Below are positions 23,402 through 35,585 of a DNA stretch of 64,000 nt, in pieces. The notes under the pieces were generated by a model that saw nothing but the letters and a program-made list of their open reading frames with translations, did not search any database and was not told where the DNA came from. Every line of letters starts with the position of its first letter. Positions within the stretch are counted from its first letter, which is position 1. The position numbers and the translations under genes are program-made. This DNA is from Isoetes taiwanensis (Eukaryota; Streptophyta; Lycopodiopsida; Isoetales; Isoetaceae), in the NCBI GenBank assembly GCA_021234155.1, contig JAJEKV010000019.1:4006356-4070355 (forward strand). Direction: 5' to 3'.

Positions 23402-23857
23402 TTAAACAATTTGTATTCTCGAGCATTTGCCCAGCTTTGTATGTGGCAGCTTCGTGAGGCATTCCTTGATGGGTTTTGTGGGCTTTGGCAGCCAGCAGTT
23501 TACCAGATCTGCTCCAGCCGGAAGAATGGCTTTCTTGCATCTGTCTACCCCTGTCATTTGGATTGGATCTGCCAGAGCATTTCCTCCTGCTACTAGAGAG
23601 GAAAATCCCGCTCTAGATGATAGCAGAAACATTCTCCTGTCCATTTCTGAAAAATCCAGCCCCTTTTCTTCCCCTTTGCTGCATCTAATCGATCCTCTGC
23701 TTCTTACTCTGCGCTGCCTCTTCTTCTGAAACCTTGATTTTTGAAAAATGGAACTTGGCTTTGCCATGAACTCTTCGCAGATCCCAGATTCTGAAGCATT
23801 ACCCCTTCCTGAATCCCCATCCCACCCAGCGCCATAGCTAGCTGAGGATTGGCCATG
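23402..23857 (-). pseudogene. Polyphenol oxidase-like first-exon fragment
   Basis: From the ATG at 23857 a Ser/Arg-rich leader resembling a plastid transit peptide is followed, after one frame slip near 23740, by MDRRMFLLSS (compare the DRRN..L thylakoid-transfer motif), an Ala/Gly-rich stretch, then ALADPIQM, DRCKKAILPAGADLVNCW. In plant polyphenol oxidases the mature N-terminus has the same order (ADPI..., Cys, LP.GA...NCC), these cysteines forming disulphides. The copper-binding histidine domains are absent and the frame ends at 23402. This copper oxidase would act in the chloroplast lumen if intact; here it is a fragment, lying tail-to-tail with the FRO-like fragment. Confidence 0.5.
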
Positions 23858-24633
23858 CCTAGATCCTGCGAAATGAACTGCTTGCACAAGGATTATATAC
23901 CAAAAAGATCCATACTCTGTTCTCTCCAGAAACAGCCTAGAAGGTACAAGAAGTCGCTCCTCCAGTTTATCATATTCAACTGGCACAAATATATGAGCTT
24001 GAAAATGGAGAGAAGATAGCTTATCTATGTTGATATGCAAGAAAGACTTCAAGCCAGTTGAGATAGCTTTAATTCATAATGGTGCATTTTGATGTGTAAA
24101 GTCAATCAGGATACAAACATGGTTATGAGACTAAAACTTCTGAAGTAGATATATTCAACGTAAATGCATTATCCACAATAGTAGTTTTCTGTATCACATT
24201 GTTCTTAAAAACACATTGTTGACATTTTAAATGTTGAAAAGTTCAAAGTTCAAATGTATTCAGGGATGTGATGTTGTGTTAAAATGTATTTAGGGATGTG
24301 ATGATTGCAGCTTCGGATCAACGTCATAAAGGTGACTTAGATGTCTCAATCTAGTTGCATAAAGATAAGCAGAACTACATCTCCAAACATCATAGAAGCA
24401 TTGACTAGCAGGATTTTTAGTACCTCCATTAATCGAAGCAGGGTATTCGGAGTCTCAGGCTCAAAAGTCTAAATTAGGCTTTGTATAAATTATGCAATTT
24501 AAAATGTATGGTTCGGAATAACACATCATTCATTTTGTATTTTTATTTCATTCGATCTTTGTTTTCTTGTTTACCTCAAAGTTTATCTATGTTCGCTTCT
24601 TTTGGGGCCCGAAGGACCCAAAACATTTTCTAA
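23858..24633. other. Intergenic, no gene recognised
   Basis: AT-rich, with a short repeated phrase (GGGATGTGATG, twice near 24265-24305). No gene seen. Confidence 0.4.
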
Positions 24634-25088
24634 TATAACAACCAACATAACCGTTATTACATTAATTAACACAAACTATTACATTCAACATGTTTTAATT
24701 AAAACCCCCCTAAAACCCCCTTTGGTTTGGGTGCATATTCACACGGGGGGTGACGTAGGGCAGCGAGAGCCCCTAAAATTATGTTTCGCCTGTACAAAAT
24801 GAGCATTATGTAGTACATTACCTCAAATCTTATAGTATTTTACAAATCTTCTTATACAGTATAGCAAATTTTGTACATGCATACCCCACAAACGAGGAAC
24901 TTTATGTACAGTGTAGATCAAGAAATAAAGGGTGCATATGCCTATCCAACAGCTCTCGATGCCCGAAGTCACCCCCGTGTGAATATGCACCCAAACCAAA
25001 GGGGGTTTTAGGGGGATTTTAATTAAAACATGTTGAATGTAATAGTTTGTGTTAATTAATGTTAATAATGGTTATGTTGCTTGTTATG
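24634..25088. mobile_element. MITE-like fold-back element with ~135-bp inverted arms
   Basis: Left arm about 24634-24775 and right arm about 24955-25088 are reverse complements with only a few mismatches (shared CATGTTTTAATTAAAA, CCCCCTTTGGTTTGGGTGCA). The ~180-bp centre is unique. The element could fold into a long hairpin. It encodes nothing. The target duplication was not resolved. Confidence 0.7.
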
Positions 25089-25392
25089 CAAACATAGATA
25101 ATGAAAAAGCAGCTATATTGTCTCATATACAATTGAATTGAATTGAATTACTTTTCACATCCACATCACAAAGACCAAATGATCTATTGAGACTCATACA
25201 ATGTACACAAAAATGCACACAAAACCATCACTATGCAGACTTCTGAAAATTTTGATCGACCCAAACCAAATTAAAATAAAATGACACATCGAGGAGTTGC
25301 CCCTTGGAAAGGATGATGTTAATTTATTCACTGCCAATGTTGCATCTCACGCATATCCATCCATCCATCCATCCCAAACTTGGTGGTGAAAC
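25089..25392. other. Spacer with ATCC microsatellite
   Basis: AT-rich spacer containing a short (ATCC)n tract at about 25357-25375. No gene seen. Confidence 0.5.
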
Positions 25393-25500
25393 TCTATAGA
25401 ATAGAATAGAATAGAATAGAATAGAATAGAATAGAATAGAATAGAATAGAATAGAATAGAATAGAGTTTTTATCGTCCACGGGGACTAATTGGCCTATGG
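25393..25500 (-). repeat. Simple-repeat-tailed retroposon 3' end, (AATAG)n
   Basis: About 14 units of AATAG (complement CTATT) are followed by TTTTTATCGTCCACGGGGAC and GGCCTATGGGACCCAAACA. On the minus strand this reads ...GGGTCCCATAGGCC...GTCCCCGTGGACGATAAAAA(CTATT)n, the same 3' signature as the copies at 39305-39448 and 42033-42170 and the LINE at about 37790-39100. How far the element extends to the right is unclear. Confidence 0.65.
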
Positions 25501-25802
25501 GACCCAAACAGAAGGGTTGTTTATGGGAAAAACCGTAACAGGAATAGCTTTGCTGTCAAACTATACAAATATAAATACAAATATATATCATGGGGGGCAT
25601 AAATATGTACATGTATCAGGTAAGTGCCCGAGGACCCAGCTGATTTCCGCGATTCATGATCTCTTGAAGGTACGATCCTAACCTCCGTACCGAGCTCGTG
25701 CTCAGCATCTCATGCAGGGGTTGGCCAGAACGAACCAGCTCAGCATAGCATATCCGAATGTCATCATATGCTCGACAACTCTGAAGGGTGTGGCATTAAA
25801 AA

Positions 25803-26020
25803 AGCGGTGAAACTTTACCACGGTGTGTAGGGGAAGCCTTGTGGGGAAAATAGCTCGGCGCCAGGATAGAGAAAAAAATTAACGCCTCCTATTCCCATTC
25901 TGAATCAAGAAAAGCGGTGAAACTCTACCGCGGTGTGTAGGGGAGACCTTGTGGGGAAAATAGCTCGGCACCAAGATAGAGAAAAGCTTACGCCACCTAT
26001 TCCTCTTCCAAATCGAAGGT
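25803..26020 (+). repeat. Tandem 111-bp duplication
   Basis: Units 25803-25913 and 25914-about 26020 share GCGGTGAAACT...ACC, TGTGTAGGGG and CTTGTGGGGAAAATAGCTCG at about 88% identity. Non-coding. Confidence 0.75.
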
Positions 26021-26039
26021 TGTCTTCTTCAAAACGCCA

Positions 26040-26104
26040 TAGAAATGAATTTTGACTTCTTCCTATCACACACACATAGCACACGCACATACACGCACAC
26101 ACAC
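26040..26104. repeat. CA-rich microsatellite
   Basis: Interrupted (CA)n tract at about 26067-26104 with CG and TA interruptions. Confidence 0.7.
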
Positions 26105-26987
26105 TTTATTGGTTATGGAGGACAGGAGTGATGTCACCCTGAACACGAATTAATTGGTATTTATTGTTCTTGTTGTGAACATTCGAATTGGACTAACACA
26201 AGTATGTTAGCATCGAAATAGCAATAAGACTCGGATTTATCATGGATCTACCACTCAATAATGGAGGGGTTCACCTATGTCTACAGGCCATGTGCTTGCC
26301 ATGTCGTAGGATGACTAAAAACACCCCTATATACGGGTTTTTAAAAGGCATCTTTGACCCCTTACGAATGAGATTTACACTACATAAGTGCCAAGAAAAC
26401 CCCTAACCCCTAAGTATATGTATGGTTTAAGGAGTCAAAAACCCCTATGAGTCACTTAAGTATCCCATATGAGTTTCAAATATGAACCTCTCTTGTTTAA
26501 CACTAGACCTGTCCCTGGGACCATTCCTGATCCATGGACCAGAACTGGCCCACATGACCTCTGCCACTTAAACCCATGTAACTCACGAAAGAAATTTCAA
26601 TTTTATAATATACCACCATCATTTGAGTCTTCACTTGTTTCTTAATGACATCTGAGAATTTCAAGACCAATGGGGTCACCTATATCTTGTGGTGATTCCT
26701 CAAACATTGGAGAATTTGGCAGTTTCTGCACCAGTCCATAACTGCCTTCTTCGATATTTCTATCATAAAGTGACTTAAACCTTGCTAAATTTGGAGGTCA
26801 TTTAATACCGGTGGAAGCCGCCAAACCCTATCTTGATCAAAAAAGCTGCTTGAGGTTCAAGAATTATTTCTCTCTCATTATAACTAGTTTTGACTTAATT
26901 CTTGTGGCCATGAGTTGCTAACTATACGAGATATAGTTTCATGATTTTTTGGAGTGCTTATAAGTCATGTTAACCTATTTACTAAAA
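26105..26987. other. Intergenic, no gene recognised
   Basis: No coding signal. Phrases such as ACCCCTAA and TTTGACCCCTTACG near 26330-26450 recall the insertion at 5836-6072, but I could not establish a second copy. Confidence 0.35.
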
Positions 26988-27065
26988 TTATCTTCTTATC
27001 GTGATACGAAGATAAGTTCAATTCTCAAAACCAGCAAGCAACTCACAAGGAGAGAGAAACTGAAA

Positions 27066-27198
27066 GAAAAGCCCCATCTGGGTGTCTCCACTAAATAATA
27101 CAATGTACAAATAGAAAAGCCCCATCTGGGTGTCTCCACTAAATAATACAACGTACAACAATGCTGAAAGCCACATCTGGGCATCTCCACTAAAACCA
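27066..27198 (+). repeat. Three tandem ~48-bp units
   Basis: Units starting near 27066, 27113 and 27163, each containing a version of AGCCCCATCTGGGTGTCTCC (the third degenerate). The neighbouring element at 28.3 kb has only one unit, so the array expanded in this copy or contracted in the other. Confidence 0.75.
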
Positions 27199-27514
27199 AC
27201 AACAAGAGTCACAATGCTGATAGCAAGCTAGTGAAACCATTATGGCCGGGATTAAAAAACCTCGCCCTTTCGGGTTTTTGAGGAAAAACCCTGACAATAA
27301 TAACCAATGCTAGGTCCAAAAACACAACAGATCTTGTACCCTCATGCTGACTAGCCTTATTGGGTGAAAATACATTACCGCAATGAAGTTGCCAAAGACG
27401 AAACATGTTTGAATTGTCTTCTCCATAGATCTTCATCTTGTGCTTCGAATCCACAGCTCTCTTCCACACAGCCACGCTAAACCCTGCATACACAAGAAAG
27501 ACGAACCAAAAGCC

Positions 27515-27880
27515 ACCAAGGCCATCCAGGCACGAAGGCCTCCAACCAGGGACTAGGGCCTCCAACCAGGCACAAAAGCCTCAACCAGACACACAGGCCT
27601 CACCCAGGCACAACGGCCCCAACCAGGCACTAGGCCTCCAACTAGGCACGAGGCCACAACAAGTCACAATGCTCAAGCTCAAGAGCCACAATGCCACAAT
27701 AATAGCCACACAAAGAGCCACACATTAGCCATCATGCTAATGCTGCTCAACTCAAGGCCACCATGCCACAAAAGGCCACACATTAGCCACCATGCTAATG
27801 CTGCCCAACTCAAGGCCACCATGCCACAAAGAGCCACACATTAGCCAACATGCTAATGCTGCCCGAGCCACAATGCTCCT
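27515..27880 (+). repeat. Two tandem arrays (18-bp and 57-bp units)
   Basis: About eight degenerate units of GGCCTCCAACCAGGCAC-type (27515-27660) are followed by three ~57-bp units (about 27712-27870) containing CACATTAGCCACCATGCTAA. Internal to the 26988-28256 element. Open frames through them are compositional artefacts. Confidence 0.75.
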
Positions 27881-28118
27881 CTACAGTCTGCACAACAGAG
27901 AAATCCAACAAGAGTACAGGATTAGTGGAAAACAAATGTCGAGAAGGTTTGGAGGAAGAGCAGGCGAGAGAAAAAGCTAAGATCAAAAGAATGATAGAGA
28001 TCAGAGAGCATGAGGGCCTTTACCACGACCATACCTTCAATAACGCATAACCACCAAGGTAAGGAACATATTAAAATGACGAGTAAAAGAGTAAGGTGTG
28101 GGGTGGGGTGGGCGGGTG

Positions 28119-28256
28119 GGCAAGTAGGCTAAAGGGAGAGTCGACAAGAGGAGAACACAGATGAGCTGATGGAGATGAAAAGGGAAGAAAGGGCATATGA
28201 AGGAGAGGCATCGTAACTACCTAACTAACTATTGGCAATGGTTTCGAGAATTACAC
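28119..28256 (+). repeat. Shared 3' end of tandem elements, copy 1
   Basis: Matches 31578-31725 almost exactly from GGCAAGTAGGCTAAAGGGAG to GAGAATTACAC. The second copy has about 10 extra bp (around CAAGTGAGCC). Confidence 0.8.
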
Positions 28257-31200
28257 TTATCTTCTTATCGTGATACGAAGATAAGTTCAATTCTCAAAAC
28301 CAGCAAGCAACTCACAAGGAGAGAGAAACTGAAAGAAAAGCCCCATCTGGGTGTCTCCACTAAATAATACAATGTACAACAATGCTGAAAAACAGAGGCA
28401 GAAAGTCTAGGGGCTTAGGGGTTGAAGAGCTCTAACCCACGGCAGGAGATACTAGTAATCGTTGAAAAGGAAAACCATTGTTGCAAGGCTGGAAAAGCAT
28501 AATTCTAACAGGAATATTGAAGGCAAATGCCGTACTTGACAACACCTCATAATAGTAGTCGTAAAGGCTACATAATCACCAGCTCTAAGAATGAGGCCAA
28601 GCAAGCCAATAGCCCTTCCATATATATCAACAAGTCTACAAAGGCACCAAAGCTAGTAAACGGATCTCCAATTCAAGCAACTCATCATCACCATCCATGG
28701 TATTCCCAGAGAATCCCAAATTATCAGTCAGGCTTTTGTATTCAGCTAGGGACCAAACATGCAATAACACCTCAATACCTCATCAAATCCGATGGTATCA
28801 TAGCTATGGACATCTCTACAAATCAACTAACTCATTATCGCGATGCATGGCATTCCAAAAGCATCCTAAATTCCTGAACAAAATGTCTACAAATAGCAGG
28901 GAAAGTCTATGTATTGAATATCTCAAATTGCAAAGCAAATGCGAGAAAGGGGTAATGTGGGAGGACATAAACATATATCGACTTTCTGAAAACCTAGCCA
29001 GACTGCTTAAGCATCCACAAAATGCCCAAGTCTTGTGCATAAAACAGAGGCGGAAAGGAGTAAAAAAACAAGCTGTTTGAGCAAGATAACAACGGACTAC
29101 ATGGGAGAACAACGAGGTAGTAGTAATGGCGTCAAATAACATTATTACAATTTAATCAAATGTTATGCAACAGAAGGCAGGTCTGAAAGGGAAGGTGTCA
29201 AGTAATCTCTATAATATCAGCAAATTCTGACAATCCCTCAAACAAGTCTTCATACTCAAAACTTCTCACTACACAATTTTGAAGTAGTAGGGCAAGATGG
29301 GAGAGACAACATAGTAGAAACATGGAAGACTTAAATAATGGAATGGTCTATCACAATTTAAATAGAATTTGAGGACATTGGGAGGATATGTCTAAAGGGG
29401 AGGTATCCAAGGCGTGTCCGGAAATAAGTATAATCCACATAACATCCATATCACCAAACTCTCACAATGACAGAAACTATCCACAAAGTCTAGGCACTCA
29501 ACCCCATCGAATGAAGCTTTTAGAGCCAATCATAACTTACAGGAACAGATCAAATTGGACTATAGTTAAACCTTTTTATTTGTCAACCTAACAAGTCACA
29601 CCACTGTCTAAGCATGACTAAAATATGAATCAGCCATTTTCTTCCATTTCTCGAAGGTGAAACTAGACGAAATGAGATGGCTTAATTGGACAAAGTATAC
29701 TGTTAACTAAGCGAACTAGACTAAGCCACCATGTTCTTAAAGTCAAATGCAGATACCTACCCTTCTGTGAGGCCATGGTAAAAGGAATGATAATCGGTCA
29801 ATGGTAGGATTAACAAATGCAAAGAGATAAAATTCGATATAAGTGAACCATACAATACTAATCTCCATCATACAAAGCTAGAACTTCCACTCTAACAAGA
29901 TCAGTAATTGTCCTACAAATTGGAAAAGAAAAAAGGAGATTCTATTCTAAGGCAAGTGCACATTTGTTGAAGAGCAGATTGGTTAATATCCAATATGACA
30001 AGGCATACGATATTGATTTTACCAAAGTAAGCAACAAACATGACAAGCTTCCAGCAAACGATTCAACACAAATTCCATTACTTGTCCAGTACAATGAAGG
30101 TTACTACTCCATACAAGGCTATAATATCCAACACAAACTCCATCACCACTTCAGAGATTAAGTCCTTGCACACTATTGATTAGAAGATTACTAGAACCAT
30201 AATGACAACAAGATTGCTTAGATGATCTCATCTATCCCAACCCTGACGCATGCCACAACCGAGCAACAAGGAATACCATGGCAGAGGCAAAGTACACCTA
30301 CTAAAGAACATAATGAAATTATTATAGAGAAGGAAAAGGGGACAATTTGCTTATCTGAATACTGCCTCCAGAACTTGCCATTAATTCTACTCAGCACATA
30401 AAGCATAAGACTCTTGAGGAACACCTCCAATACTTTCAAGAACTAGATGCTGGAGTGCTCGTGAAAAGCTGGTATCCAAATCTGCTGCTGTTGCGTGCAT
30501 TGGCGTTGCCACTTATGCCACATACATTGTAATCCCTGTCAAAAACTTGTCTAGAATGGAGAAACGGCTTGAAAACCAGGTCTGTTCTTGGTAATCCTGT
30601 ATATACTTGTTGATCCTGCTATAGACGAAACACTAAGATGTTCATGCATTAAATTGGACAACTTATGCAGCCTTTCTTCAAGACAAATTCCTGTAAATGC
30701 CCTTGAAGGCTTAGGAAGGAGAAACGCAGGGCAGAACTTTGGAAACCATGATTTGTGTAACCCAAACTGGGAAATTCATCGAAATGCAAGGGAACCAGAA
30801 ACCGCAAAATGAACTTTCCACTGGAGTGTCCACCAAGACTCTGTTTGGTGCTTTAAATAAAATCGTTCTGCCGAAAAACATCACCATCGATCTTGAAACA
30901 ACTCTACAATTATTGATTCACAACCTGAAGCATCGCAAACTCTAAGCATGACGATCACTTGAAACAACTCTATTAAGGATTGGTTCCCAGCTTCAATGAA
31001 TCTTGGATGGGCAACGGAATAAAATGCCCCAGACAAATGGGCTTACAGCAGACGAACTCTGAAATGAATAGCCAAGTCTTCAAAGAAGGTCGATAGCAAA
31101 ATGGAATGGAAAAAACACCGATAAATCAACCACTTCGCTAAGTAGGGAAATTCGCAACAAAAGCTCCAAAACCGCATAATAATCTCGAACAGATGGCTCT

Positions 31201-31725
31201 GCAGATGGAAACAAGCTTTGCGCGGCAAGATCTTGCACAAAAAATAGAGCAGAATAGCTCTACAATGAAGTACCACGATCTGGCTGCAACCCATGGAAAT
31301 TCCGCTAAAACACCTCGGAACTGGTTTACACATGAGCCAAAAATTCGAAATGGTTGTGGCAAAAGAAAACCCTAAATCAAATGGAACCTCTTAAGTCTGA
31401 AATGCAGCCAGAACAAGCAAAAAAGAGAACTTCTTAAGCCTGTGATGCAGTCGGAATAAGCAACGGCACGGGAGAACATTGAGGAATGAAAATCATTCTC
31501 TCCGAAAATTAGATAAAACCCAGAAGCACGGATTTCCAAAGAAATTTATAAGGCTTGAAAGAAGCTACGGACGACATGGCAAGTAGGCTAAAGGGAGAGT
31601 CGACAAGAGTAGAACACAGATGAGCTGATGGAGATGAAAAGGGAAGAAAGGGCATATGAAGGAGAGGCATCGTAACTAACCAAGTGAGCCTAACTAACTA
31701 TTGGCAATGGTTTCGAGAATTACAC
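28257..31725. mobile_element. Non-autonomous element, unit 2 of a head-to-tail pair
   Basis: Starts directly after unit 1 with the same hairpin end (28257) and finishes with the same ...GAGAATTACAC (31725). Its first ~135 bp equal unit 1's, and 31578-31725 equals 28119-28256. The 3.2-kb interior is unrelated to unit 1 and shows no coding sequence I can recognise on either strand. Shared ends with different interiors resemble families that capture foreign DNA. Confidence 0.55.
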
Positions 31726-34700
31726 AAATCTACTATACAGAATTCTGGACAAAAGTATATGTTAAAATGCTCCAATAATAACCATCCATAATGCCATATG
31801 GGTAAATAAATGATGCATTCTACTTATATCTACATAGAATATAATTCTTATCAACTTACATATAGTATAACTAGGGTGTAACCATGCATTTTTTGAAATT
31901 CAAACATGATGTACAGCAGCCGGATTAATACATTAGAGCATAAAAAGTTGGGTCAACTCCACAATTATAGGCCCAAAACTCCACAACGATTATAGTTAGC
32001 GATGTGTATTGATGAATTCAAGTGAATGTTGTGAAGTTTAGCCATTACAATATATAAATAGACCAATTAACATTTCATATATGCTGCTTTGGTTCATAGA
32101 AAGACACACCACATTTCCCCAAATATGCCTTTAAAATAGTTCAAAATGTGAGAAATGACATATATAGAGATCTCTTATATAGGTTGTATGATCTTATTGA
32201 AAAAAATACCATGAAATTTGCTTATTTCTTACTAGCATAAACTTCATATCTGTGTTACTGCTATAAATCATTGTCATCCAAGTAGAATAAAATTGCATCT
32301 AGGTTATCTTTCATGTATATTATATTTTTTATGGATGCAAACCTTTCTTAGCAATAGAAATCTCTAGTTGCATGTCAAAGTAACATGTTATTTCTAAGGT
32401 TTTAATTTATATAAGCACGCATTACCATTTATAGTCCACGAGACCAATTGTATAGAGCATATATCTCTCACTAAATTTATCCATTTTGCTCCATAGAATG
32501 ATATTATCGCTTTTTAGCTTCGATCACATGATTTTGAAAGGTGTAAGTGAAAATCCATGTAGGTTCAATTGGTCACAAGTACCCCATAAATTCTCAATTT
32601 TTTATGCTTCAACCTTACCCTTAAATTATGCAAGCTAACCTAATCAATTAATTTTGTCCTATAGAGAATCATACAAGTAAATTATATGTGAAAGTTGAGA
32701 TCAAAACTGATTAAGGTGGCATCATTAATAATTTTTAAACTTTCAGTCATTTGGACCAATGATGGTCTGCAACTGGACTGTAGACAGCGGTCTATCTTGA
32801 TTTTTTATAGTAAAAGTTTTTCATATTTTTCCTTGGTTCTTTTTGCATTGGTTTCTTGATATGAGATATTTTGAGGATGTGATTTTGTAAAGTCACACCT
32901 TAGGGCACAAATCTAGAATAAACATGGAAGATATAATATAATTGATGCTATCTATTTCCTCAAGATAATGAACAACAAATATTTTTTGTGAACAAAATGG
33001 TCCAAGAGCTACCCATGTCCCAAAACTCAACTTAAAATGGACTAATATAAGGATATTATCAATTTTTTAATGAACTATGGACCAGTAATGGGCATGTACA
33101 GATATCGTTTTTGAATTTTTTTTACCATGTCTTTTGCTCTTTTCACGAGCTTATTTTTGCATTGGTTTCACATCCTTATAAACTTTCATAATGTGATTTT
33201 TTGGAGGACAACCTAGACTCATATATGGCAATGCTATCCATTTGTATAAATTCCCTAAAATTGAAAATAGAAGTAAAAGTCAAAACATCAAATTCAAACT
33301 CAACAAACATTTTTCTATGATGGAGGACCTCGTGAACTACTTATATGCCAAATTTGAACTCAAAATTGATCTTCTTCTGAAAGTTGTTGTTTTTAGATTG
33401 CAATTGCTTTCTGGGAACCAGTACTGGTTCTCAGAAGGCAGAGGACAGTTTTGGCCCTGTCATGTTTGAATTGCTCTATCTTCCTTTACAAACTTCGAAT
33501 CGGGATGTGGTTTTTTGTACGTTGCTCTATATCTCGTGTAGAAAAATAACATTATAACAAAAAAAATCAAAAAAATCTTTTCATTAGGACAGTTTTACTT
33601 TGTGTGAACATGAAGCTTTTGGTACTTGACCCCCTTGGGTTTGCTAGAGCGTAACTTACAAGAATGGGAGCTGATACATTTTTATGTATTTTTCATGTGA
33701 AGCATAACTGCCATATACGAACTCTTAGGAAGGGTTTGGCGAGTTTTTGTGTTTTTTATTTTATATGTTTTTTTTGTGAACCTTCAAAATGCCCTTTAAT
33801 GGTCCATCATGGGACAGGTCTAGTGTTAACAAGTGGTACATTGAAGTTTTATTGTATATATTGACCATGAGTGCATGAGAATTAGATGCAACTCAATCAA
33901 TATGATGAATAGTTTTGAGATTCTCAAGGCAGTTCCTCTAGAGACGTATTATCCAATTAGACTTCTTGCCCTCTGTTTCTAATAATTCCAAAAATTTACC
34001 TCATGAACATCGATCCATTAAAAATTAAGGCTTTTGCTCTTCAACAAAGTTACTTACTTGACATTCAAGACATGATTTGAGAAGCTAAGAAACATGCAGA
34101 ATAGATGGAGTCAATTTAAATTGTATTGGTTAACATTAACATGTTTGGTTATGAAGATAATAGTGCCGAAGAATACAAGAAGTGTGAGATGAATCGCAGT
34201 TGTGATGGGCATGCGGGGTTAGCCCTCCAGGTAACCCGAGATCCCATCTAGACTTGCATGAGATAATGACAAGTTGGTGAACAAATCTTGTCAAAGAATT
34301 TAATCCTTATAACGCATTTAAACCTTACAAAAATGATAACACATAAAAGTGTATTCTATAGTCCATTAAAGGTATAGAACACATAAAATACATACAATGC
34401 TCAAATCATAACTTTCATATATCTACAAGCCTTGCTAAAGGTTGGCTTATAAAGACCCCTTAGGCTTCTAACTCAATTGCGGCACTCAACACATCATCCA
34501 AGTCTCTTGTCTATCTTCATACACCGTGAACACGTGGGATTAGCATACAGACAAGTAGGGCACTAATAAATGCCCAATGCTGAGAAAATTTCACCCGAGC
34601 TTTCCATTGCAAAGAAATTTTTAATCTCATTCGTTGAATTAGCATATCTAATGGTACAAAAAAATGTTCCATCGTCTCACCTCCCTGGGATTTTCCCTTT

Positions 34701-34930
34701 AGGCAACCCAAAAATAGCAAGGGTCCTACCTAGCTCGAAATCAATGGGGCGTACGTGTGAAGGCTAGGGCCTCCAGATGACTATAGACAGAGTCATGACA
34801 ATCCGGACAAATCCTGCCTTGTACAACCCTATCAAATCACGATATCCACAACCAGGCAAGCTTTTATGCACATGCTGCATGTAATTGGGATTTATTGGGT
34901 CTAGGCTAGAAGCATCATCTACAATGGCTA
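31726..34930. other. AT-rich intergenic, no gene recognised
   Basis: Over 3 kb with only short, motif-free open frames. No RNA gene, no clear repeat boundary. Confidence 0.4.
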
Positions 34931-35252
34931 GGGTAAAAGCATGTTAGGGTGTCCCTTAAAAAGTATTATTTAGTGACCAAAAAAGTACCTAAAAAGGTAG
35001 CCAGGACTGGGTACTGGGTACCTGTGTAATATCTCAATATAAAGTATGTTTTAGAACTTTTTATACATATATTGGTCTCCGATAGCATCATCTTTATCTT
35101 AACTTTGAATATTAACATGTCCTTGACTTTTATTTTGGATTTTTGTATTAGTTTTAATGAAAAGAAAAATGAGAAAGTACCCAGTTCTGAAGTACCTAGT
35201 GTATGTACTTTTGCAGGTTCCAAAAGTGGTACACCCTAACATGCTTTTACCC
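34931..35252. mobile_element. MITE with 22-bp inverted ends
   Basis: Ends GGGTAAAAGCATGTTAGGGT (34931) and ACCCTAACATGCTTTTACCC (to 35252) are exact inverse complements over at least 20 bp. A 4-bp direct repeat GCTA abuts both sides (34927-34930, 35253-35256). Inside, a weaker inverted pair GTACCTA.../...AGTACCTAG is visible. Non-coding, 322 bp. Confidence 0.75.
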
Positions 35253-35297
35253 GCTACTAGGTCTTTAACCCCCTTTCCTCATAACACAAGAGGTGCA

Positions 35298-35322
35298 AAC
35301 AATGATAATAATAATAATAATT
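35298..35322. repeat. AAT microsatellite
   Basis: (AAT)n tract of about six units followed by TTAATTTTAA. Confidence 0.7.
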
Positions 35323-35495
35323 AATTTTAATGTCATAATGGCCCCGAGGGTCTTATGACAGTTGATACCAGGGATAGGTTCTTTACGTACAAAATTATTT
35401 TTCTGGATGTATGACATCTAAAAATACGTATTTTTAGGTTAAAAACGTATTTCCCGTAGTTTTCCCTCGCCGACCGAAAAAATGAAATTTTGCAT

Positions 35496-35585
35496 AAGCG
35501 AAACCTCAGTTTCGCTTACGCGAAACAGTTTTCGCGTAAGCGAAACTGAGGTTTTGCTTACGCAACACACACGCGCGCGCGCGCG
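35496..35585. repeat. 29-bp-stem hairpin next to an alternating CA/CG tract
   Basis: Arms 35496-35524 and 35531-35559 pair over 29 bp with one G-T mismatch and a 6-nt loop. Each arm contains the sub-palindrome-like TTTCGCTTACGCGAAA. It is followed at once by ACACACACGCGCGCGCGCGC (35565-35584), an alternating purine-pyrimidine tract. Confidence 0.8.

Larger units (their letters stand above)
26988..28256. mobile_element. Non-autonomous element, unit 1 of a head-to-tail pair
   Basis: It begins TTATCTTCTTATCGTGATAC, whose first 28 bp fold into an 8-bp stem hairpin (TTATCTTC/GAAGATAA), and ends ...TTTCGAGAATTACAC. The first ~175 bp and the last ~138 bp are nearly identical to the corresponding ends of the adjoining element at 28257-31725, while the interiors are unrelated. 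No open reading frame of note. Ends are neither TG...CA (LTR) nor TC...CTRR (canonical Helitron). Confidence 0.55.

Noticed and set aside
27438-28050. Plus-strand frames over the GGCCTCC arrays
   Set aside because: They are translations of tandem repeats inside a non-coding element; no conserved protein.
26988-31725. LTR retrotransposon with LTRs at 26988 and 28257
   Set aside because: The units abut directly with no internal region, lack TG...CA ends, and share only their termini, so an LTR model does not fit.
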